From: Salvia splendens
Taxonomy: Eukaryota > Streptophyta > Magnoliopsida > Lamiales > Lamiaceae
DNA length: 64,000 bases
Assembly: GCF_004379255.2 (NCBI RefSeq)
Contig: NC_056052.1
Coordinates: forward strand, 8,673,708 to 8,737,707
Reading direction: 5' to 3'
A model generated the notes under the pieces. The model saw only the letters and a program-made list of their open reading frames with translations. It did no database searches and was not told the DNA's origin. How positions within the stretch are numbered: position 1 is the first letter of the stretch; every line of letters begins with the position of its first letter. The translations under genes and the position numbers were made by a program. Below are positions 57,112 to 64,000 of the stretch, piece after piece.

Positions 57112-57925
57112 CATATTACTACTTCTTTTCTCTAACATTTGCTAAATAATTCATGATAGGATTATTTTCTTGTAATTATAAATAATTGTAAGACTTTGAT
57201 GTATATGATAGAGACTCCAACCTTATGCCTGCCTAGTAACCATTCCCTATGCTGGATGAGCAGCTCAGCAGCACCGAGCCTGACCCAATCACGACCCAAG
57301 CCCATCCAAAAGCCGACCCAGCCAGCACTAGTAGATCGTCCGACCACACCCGAAAGAGACCCAACTGCTTCATGGATGACTGAAGATCTATGCATATCTT
57401 TGCATATCTTAGATTATTTCAATTTACATAGTTAGACTTATTTTTGTTTATTTAATTCACGTAATATTTTATATTCTTTTTGATATCTTGCCTTGCTAGA
57501 TGTCGTTGGGAATAGGTTAGGATATCCTCAGGTTTTCTTGTTGGTTCTTTCCCGAGACAAACTAGGAAGGTCGAACTGTCTAGGGTTGCGATTCTATAAA
57601 TACTAGAATCCCATAGATAATTAAATCATTGAGAAATAAAGTTAATTACTTATTCTCATTCTTGATTCTAGCGGAAATCGCCCCCTAGCACCTCAACTAG
57701 GGTTTATCTTATTCTTCTTCTCACTATAAATCGTTGGTGCTCTAATCCAATAGATCAAGAGTCTATCGGTATATCATTTAAACACTTAATAGAATCTCAA
57801 TTACTTTAATCTCTTTTCTATCAAAAACATATTGCTACTTCTTTTCTCTAACATTTGCTAAATAATTCATGATAAGATTATTTTCATGTAAATATGAATA
57901 ATTGTAAGATTTGATGTATATCATT
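57112..57925. repeat. 98-bp direct repeats around an LTR-like insert
   Basis: The segment 57112-57210 (CTACTTCTTTTCTCTAACAT and so on, to TTTGATGTATAT) recurs at 57827-57925 with about a dozen differences. The 600 bp between contains CTATAAATACTAGAATCCC and TCGCCCCCTAGCACC, a TATA-and-leader layout like an LTR. A solo LTR within duplicated DNA, or a small retroelement (TRIM-like) with 98-bp terminal repeats, would fit. Confidence 0.55.
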
Positions 57926-58693
57926 TGATTGTAGCACATTAATTTATTGATGCCAGTATACTGCGGTTATAAATAGTTGAAGACCAAATTTCCAAATAAG
58001 AAGTTTGCACTATTTTTTAAGATATTCTAAAATGACAAGTATACATTATTTTAGAATAGAGAAGGTATTATTTTACGAATCTAACAGATGTTGATCATCG
58101 TGCCCATTCGAATCATTTATATATAATTCAATCCTTCGGAATTTTTTGAATTGAAAAAGGTCAAAAATAGAACATCTTAACAATTTGTAGGATCCCATCT
58201 AGACACCAAAACTATTTTAGATAAAAGTAGTCCCTAAAACTACTAAAAAGACACGTGAAAATTCACCGATGACTCAATATTGATATTAGCATTTCGTGAG
58301 TGCGTTCTAAATTCTAATGGTTTAATAGCAAAATTGTTAATATATGGTTGACAAAAATTCAAGTCTAGTCCACGACAACGTTGTCGTTTAGTATTAAATA
58401 CTTATAATGTTACAAAAGGAATATATTTATAAATAATAATGTAACCTTATTTAGAGTAGAAGACTACCTATTAAAGTCTATATTTTTACAAATCTTGGGC
58501 TTTTATAAACTAACCTATAGCAAATAAGCCCATTAAAGATACTAAGCATCTCAGGCCCATTAACATTATTAACCAAGCCCATATTAATTAAATAAATTAA
58601 AAATAAATATATCGTCTTCTCTGTTATCTTCGAGCTTCTTATCCCCTTCCTCAACTGCAACTGCAATTCCCAATTCACACTCCAACAATTTCA
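57926..58693 (+). other. uS5c upstream region
   Basis: AT-rich spacer; the last 100 bases, pyrimidine-rich (CTTCTTATCCCCTTCCTC), would be the promoter and 5' UTR of the ribosomal protein gene. No other gene seen. Confidence 0.5.
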
Positions 58694-60709
58694 ATGGCTG
58701 CCTCCTCTCTCTCCGCCACATTCTCCGCCCTCTCCCTCAATCCCAACCGCCACAGCCAACCCCTCTTATTCTCCCACCGCCTCCTATTCTCCAATTCCAA
58801 AACCCCCCTCTCTCTCCTCCTCAAATCCCCCCATCCCCTCCCGCCGGCAAAGGTCGCCTCCGGCGATTTCGAGATCCCCTTCCTCGAAGGCGAAGATGGC
58901 GAGGACACCGGCGCATTCAGCCCCCCCGAGCGCCCCGAGGGCTACGTCCCGCCCCCCTCCTTCGACGACGGCCCCGCGGAGACGGAGGAGGAGATCGCGC
59001 GCGCCTTCGAGGAGCTCTACGGCGCGGCGTACAGCGGAGAGAGCTTCCTCGGCAATGACGTCTACGCGATGGACTCGATGGTGAAGAAGGCGACGGGGTT
59101 CGGGTCGAAGACGAAGAAGGAGAAGGTGAGGGATGGATTCGATGAGAGAGTTGTGCAGGTTAGGAGGGTGACGAAGGTGGTGAAAGGCGGGAAGCAGCTG
59201 CATTTCAGGGCGGTTGTGGTGGTTGGGGACAAGCAGGGGAATGTTGGCGTCGGCGTCGGGAAGGCGAAGGAGGTCGTCTCCGCCGTGCAAAAATCGGCCG
59301 TCAATGCGAGGAGGAATATCGTCGCCGTGCCGATGACCAAATACAAGACGTTCCCTCACAGGTAGTGTGTCTAATTTATAGTATTTGGCAAAATTAGGGT
59401 TCATGAATTCCCAATTACGGTTTATTAGGGTTTATATTGATCACATTTAGGATTTAAATGGGGGCAAATCCAACACTGGAGTGTGTTTATTTCTATTTAT
59501 TTGTTGGATTGAATTTGTTTGGTTTGGTTCCTTAATTTGGTAAGGATTTGCATTGTTTGATTTCTTGATCTGATGATGATGGGGATTAATGGAGTTTCTA
59601 AGGTGTTTGAAGGATCTTGTAGATGCTACATTAGTGAACTGCAAAGAGACATATACATATATCCTTTGTGTTATAGGTTTGCGTATATGAGATGTAGAGC
59701 AAATTAATGTTCGTAAATGGATAGTGGATATACTGATTCCGTGCTTCATATGAGTGCTTGAAGGGCCCTTAGTCGCTACACGAGTGAAATATAGCAGACA
59801 TATATCGACCGGACTATAGATTTGCTTATATACAATGTTGATAGATTGATGTCAGCAAATGGAACATGTGGTAGCTGAGATTGGATATACTGTCATTGTG
59901 TTATAAAACGGTGTTTCATTATATAGCTGCGAGTGTTTGAAGGGTCGTGTGGATGCTTCCTTGCAGTGTTCACAAGATTAGTGTATGAAGATATTGTTTT
60001 TTGCTTACTGATTTGTTTAGTGCTTGCTTTTCATAAGTTTATCCGGGACAACTGTGTTGGTATAGCTTAGTTGTTTTTATCTTTTTAGGGGCTCTCGTGC
60101 ACATTTCTTTCAATAATTTTTTTTTGTTTCGTAATAAAGTTGTTGTAACATTGTTCAAGCATATCCCAAGTTGAACAAACACAATCAATGCTTCATGGCA
60201 CTAATTAGAAAGATTGTAAAAAAACCAGAATTAGGATGGATGCCTTATTAGTCTTACTGTTGATTTAGCCCGTTGAATTGTTCTTGTTAAATCTTGTATC
60301 GTATCACTCTTTTGCTTCTAGAATGAGATTAGCTCAAAGCAGATAGCTCGAGTTTGGTTGCCTATTGTTAGTGCATAAATATCTTGATTGCATTAAGCAA
60401 CACAAGCTACTCGTTTCTGTGGTGTGACACATCTTATTCTTGGTGTACATGGGTGGCAGATCGGAGGCAGACTACGGTGCAGCTAGGGTGATGCTAAGAC
60501 CGGCCTCCCCTGGTACGGGTGTGATTGCTGGGGGTGCAGTGAGGATCGTTCTGGAGCTGGCTGGTGTTGAGAATGCGTTGGGGAAGCAACTCGGGAGTAA
60601 CAATGCGCTGAACAACGCCCGGGCCACGGTAGTGGCCGTACAGAAGATGAGGCAGTTCAGTGAAGTCGCCGAGGAACGTGGTATCCCCATGGAAGAATTG
60701 TGGAAGTGA
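58694..60709 (+). CDS. RPS5: Plastid ribosomal protein S5 (uS5c)
   Basis: Two exons (58694-59361, 60460-60709) encode 305 residues, with a 1.1-kb GT-AG intron splitting an Arg codon. Residues 1 to about 55 are a chloroplast transit peptide ([20 protein letters not shown], rich in Ser, Leu and Pro, no acids). An acidic plant-specific stretch follows (about 60-120). The S5 N-terminal RNA-binding domain begins at [18 protein letters not shown] (149 on) with [18 protein letters not shown]. The C-terminal domain carries [19 protein letters not shown] and ends GIPMEELWK. It sits in the small subunit of the chloroplast ribosome and supports decoding accuracy. The frame is complete and no damage is seen. 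Confidence 0.97.
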
Positions 60710-61064
60710 TTTGGATGATTAGGAGGAAAGAATTGTTGTTCAAGTGATCATTATTTTTGCGTATGTAGTTGCAATTTCATCACACTTTCTTCTTGTGTTT
60801 ATGTAATTTTGTTAAATGGATTGTTCTTATTTCGATATATGAATTATACTCCTCTCGTTCTCAAAAAATTGACAAACTTGTGAGTGACACGAATTTTAAT
60901 ATGCTATTAGTAAAGTATTGTACCGTATATCTGGTTATACCATAAACACCCACACTCCTCAATTCTCAAACCACAAACAAGTACTACTAAGACTTTAGTA
61001 ATTCACAGTTTTATAACTAATCTTTCTGATACTTTACTTTTTCCTGAATTTGCAATTCAAAATA
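60710..61064. other. uS5c 3' flank
   Basis: Holds the 3' UTR and a Stowaway-like fragment (CTCCTCTCGTTCTC at 60849). No gene. Confidence 0.55.
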
Positions 61065-61264
61065 CTCCGTTCATCCCATAATAGATGTCACACTTTCCTT
61101 TTTAGTTTGTCCCACAAAAGATGTTACATTTCCTTTTTAGGAAAAAGTTCTTCTCACATTAATATAAATATACTATTTTCTCTCTCTACCTAACACACTA
61201 AACAATATCTCCTAAAATCTCGTGTCATTCCCCAAGTATGCCATCTACTATAGGACGGATGGAG
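61065..61264. mobile_element. Stowaway-like MITE, 200 bp
   Basis: Ends CTCCGTTCATCCCATAATAG and CTATAGGACGGATGGAG with TA on both sides. It is the same family and length as 53738-53939. Confidence 0.85.
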
Positions 61265-61320
61265 TACTATATATCCATCCATCCACTATCAATAGTGTCA
61301 ATGACTGACAATATACTATT

Positions 61321-61560
61321 CTCTTCATCCGTTCCATAGTAATGGAGACATTTCTTTCCGGCACAGAGATTATGAAAAATTGTGTTAAGTGAGTTAAATA
61401 AATGAAGAATAAAGCAGGAAAAGAAAAAGGTAGAGAGATGAAGAGAGAATAAAGTAAATGAGAAGAAATATGTTGATTTTTAATAAAAATGAAAATGACT
61501 CAACTACTATGGAATGTACTAAAATGGCAAAATAACTCTACTACTATAAAACGGAGGGCG
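61321..61560. mobile_element. Stowaway-like MITE, 240 bp
   Basis: Left end CTCTTCATCCGTTCCATAGT and right end ACTATAAAACGGAGGGCG are imperfect inverted repeats. TA follows on the right; the left flank is diverged. Confidence 0.6.
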
Positions 61561-61878
61561 TAGATTTTAATGAAAAATTATTAGAAAAAAATAATTTAAA
61601 TATTACATTAATAGAAAGTAAGGAAAATAGTAGGCCATTTTACTAAAAATTGAAAAGAGACTAAATTTTGTAGGTGTTGAAAAATTGATAAGTGATAAAA
61701 TCAACCAACTAATGTTTCTATCCCAAATCAACATTTTCACACATATATACTTATCATACCTCCAAACATTTACTTGTCATCAATACCAACAACCATTTAC
61801 ATCTGGCAATTATATAACCACCTTTTGTTCTCAAAGAATTTACCTTAATCGCTCATATATCATTTATCATAAGTCATA
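61561..61878. other. AT-rich spacer
   Basis: Between two MITEs. The 74-codon frame at 61685-61909 is composition-driven. No gene. Confidence 0.5.
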
Positions 61879-62105
61879 CTTCCTCCATCCCAAGCAAAAC
61901 ATTTTTTAACACCAATTGTGAAAACCAATATTTAAAAATTAAATAGACAAAATAAAATAGGAAAAAAATAAAGTGGAATAAAGAAAAAGAGAGTAAAGTA
62001 GAATTAAATGTAGTGCTTCATTATCCGAATTAAAAAAAAAATAATGCAAGTAGCTTAGAATGAACCAAAATGAAATATAGAACAAGTAGTTTGGGACGGA
62101 GGAAC
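61879..62105. mobile_element. Stowaway-like MITE, 227 bp
   Basis: Ends CTTCCTCCATCCCAAGC and TTTGGGACGGAGGAAC with TA on both sides. Confidence 0.75.
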
Positions 62106-62631
62106 TATTATAAAATACGAAGTCAAAATCAAAACTTGATCAATAGCTAACCACATAGGTCATCACGTTGAGTACCAAAAATATACTTTCTCTGTTCGAC
62201 AATAGATGTCCTATTTGAGTTCGACACCGATTTTAAGAAATATAAAGAAAAGCGAGTGAAAAAAGATAGAGAAATATGAGATCCATTTGTATATATTAGT
62301 TTTATAGTAATAAAATATGAGTAAAATGAGTTAGTGGAATATGGTCTCCCCACCATTTATTATAAAAGTGAACCGAAACTTCTAATGGCTGATTATATCA
62401 TATTCTTATCAACGTACTCGCGCATGTATAAATCACAACCATTATCACACATCAAACAAATACAATATTAAGTGCTTAGTGATAGACTATGGTAAGCTGA
62501 CCAGATCAGAAGCACACACATACCTGACTATTCCCTAAGAGAGGACGCCAGACATACTATCCACTCAGGGTGCATACAAATAATTCCGAGAATAAATCAG
62601 ACCACCTATAGAGTGTTTATCATACATATTA
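62106..62631. other. Spacer with MITE fragments
   Basis: A Stowaway-like left part starts at about 62187 (CTTTCTCTGTTCGACAATAG) and its right end near 62395 is diverged. The rest has no recognisable feature. Confidence 0.5.
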
Positions 62632-62824
62632 CTCCCTCCGCCCCAAGGAAGATGACCCCTTCCTTGGGCGGCAGGGAATTTTATGAAGTTTTATTTTAGG
62701 CAGAGAATAAAGTAAGAGAGATGGAATAGAGTAGAGATAAATGAGTTTCTATTTAAAGTAATGAGTCATATTGGATGAGACAAACTAAAAAGAAAAGTGG
62801 GTCATCTTCGGTGGAACATGAGAG
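62632..62824. mobile_element. Stowaway-like MITE, 193 bp
   Basis: Left end CTCCCTCCGCCCCAAGGAAG and inverse right end CTTCGGTGGAACATGAGAG, with TA on both sides and inner GATGACCC / GGGTCATC. Confidence 0.75.
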
Positions 62825-63350
62825 TATATAATAGAGGATCCACACTATGATTATCTAAAAGATTAATGATCACACATAATGCAACGCTACTGTCATATGA
62901 CATGCCAATTGTACCCACATAACATACTCGACCACATGGCATAAACAACGATCATTCATAGTACTTATTTTCATATCACCACTTATTTCCAACATAACAC
63001 ATTAACAACTTATTTCGACATAATATAGAATCTCATAAATGGAGTAAATTTCATTTCTTTCAATATCATCAATCACAATAAATTTCATTTAACATAAACT
63101 TAATTCAGGAATTAATACCTAATGTAGAATATGTTACTAAGCTTATTGAAAGTCATTCTCTTCCTCTTTTCCCCTTTTACAGATTCGGTGATCTGATTAG
63201 CTCTTTTGTTACGTAGTTGCTTAAGTCGAGTCACTGGCTAGTTTATTACTATTATTTAGGTAGTAATTCTTTTTTATTATACTAGTTGTAGTATATAAGA
63301 GAAGTGTAATTTTGTAACTTTCAATTTCTTACTTTTGATAATCATAAATA
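62825..63350. other. Spacer, no gene seen
   Basis: AT-rich DNA with no motif recognised on either strand. Confidence 0.5.
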
Positions 63351-63591
63351 CTCCCTCCGTCGCCCATTAATTGGCACTGGTTGACTTAGCACGGGTTTTA
63401 AGAAATATAATGAAAAGTAGGTAGAAAAAGTTAGTGGAATGTGGATCCTACTTTTATAGTATATCAATTTTACTATAATAAAATGTGCATGAAATGAGTC
63501 TGTGGAAGATTGGATCCATTACTAACATTAGTAAAAAGTATGGATGTCAATTAATTAGGGAAGGACGAAAAAAGAAATTGGTACGAGGGAG
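63351..63591. mobile_element. Stowaway-like MITE, 241 bp
   Basis: Left end CTCCCTCCGTCGCCCATTAA, right end GGTACGAGGGAG, TA outside both ends; inner AATTAATTAGGG is the inverse of CCCATTAATT. About 25 extra bases on the right arm look like a small insertion. Confidence 0.75.
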
Positions 63592-64000
63592 TATATTATA
63601 ATTAGTTGCCAGATTGTGTTTACATGTAGGATGAGTCATTTCTATGTACCTACCTAGGTAGGTAATATACATTAAGTAGGAAAATGGATTTGCGGAATCG
63701 TACCCAAGTTGTTCCAAAAGGTGACCAAAATAAACATTATTACAGAAAGTATAAAGTGAAACATGAAAATGCAAGTAGCCGCTGTGTGAAATATAATTAA
63801 AGATTTCCATATGGTATATATGTGAAAGGACATATGAGAAGAAATGTTCGAATTAATTGAATATGGCTTATTAATGGAACAAGAATTTATGCTTCAATTT
63901 AAATAAGAGTGAATGCAACATATTGTTTCCCACCTTAAAAAAATGATTCTTTTTTGCCATTTGATTGATTCTTCCCTAACAAAAACATGTAAATAATATT
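63592..64000. other. Spacer at window end
   Basis: AT-rich; the 87-codon minus-strand frame at 63547-63810 overlaps the MITE and shows no motif. Nothing further seen. Confidence 0.5.

Overview
This is a stretch of plant nuclear DNA, from a eudicot and probably an asterid (my inference). The evidence is GT-AG introns, a plastid ribosomal protein with a transit peptide, a DRM1/ARP dormancy protein, and dense plant-type transposons: Ty1/copia, Ty3/gypsy with long LTRs, PIF/Harbinger, and many small TA-flanked Stowaway-like MITEs. One 80-base run of N (31052-31131) marks an assembly gap.

Host genes I can support: eIF3 subunit D (13591-15336, minus, one coding exon); an NFD6-like small mitochondrial protein (35238-35978, plus, 3 exons); an OB-fold protein of the At4g28440 type (37273-39113, minus, 2 exons); a DRM1/auxin-repressed protein (44051-44596, plus, 3 exons); a RING1-type Polycomb E3 ligase (48520-52504, minus, 10 exons); and plastid ribosomal protein uS5c (58694-60709, plus, 2 exons). 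A 63-codon ORF at 9870-10061 is a weak candidate. Two of these genes, RING1 and the OB-fold gene, each lack one base needed to keep frame, which may be an assembly error or real damage.

Layout: 0-8.6 kb is retrotransposon debris: a copia 3' end with its LTR, a gypsy LTR with primer-binding site and gag remnant, a copia LTR end, and a minus-strand copia gag-pol without reverse transcriptase. 8.6-13.6 kb is AT-rich spacer with MITEs. 13.6-15.3 kb is eIF3D. 15.5-22.7 kb is a stack of PIF/Harbinger elements abutting the eIF3D 5' side: a minus-strand transposase copy, a Myb/SANT-like ORF1 piece, a plus-strand transposase split by a 1.47-kb solo LTR, and two MITEs. 23.0-24.1 kb is a 1.14-kb element with arms of about 350 bp. 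24.7-34.7 kb is a copia element with both LTRs and a shared flanking hexamer, but an internally duplicated pol and the N gap. 35-39 kb holds two convergent host genes. 39.3-41.7 kb holds Harbinger-derived elements and a tRNA-Gly-like sequence. 42.7-43.5 kb is an 813-bp Stowaway-type element with a genic-looking core. 44.0-44.6 kb is DRM1. 45.3-47.3 kb is a complete but decayed Harbinger copy. 48.5-52.5 kb is RING1. 53.6-54.4 kb holds MITEs, 54.7-56.9 kb a decayed copia pol, 57.1-57.9 kb an LTR-like insert between direct repeats, 58.7-60.7 kb uS5c, and 61-63.6 kb more MITEs.

The host genes do not form a pathway; they are unrelated housekeeping or regulatory genes separated by repeats. The most coherent biology is the Harbinger set: decayed transposase-bearing copies sit near deletion derivatives whose ends match them, and each family repeats its own short motif near its ends.
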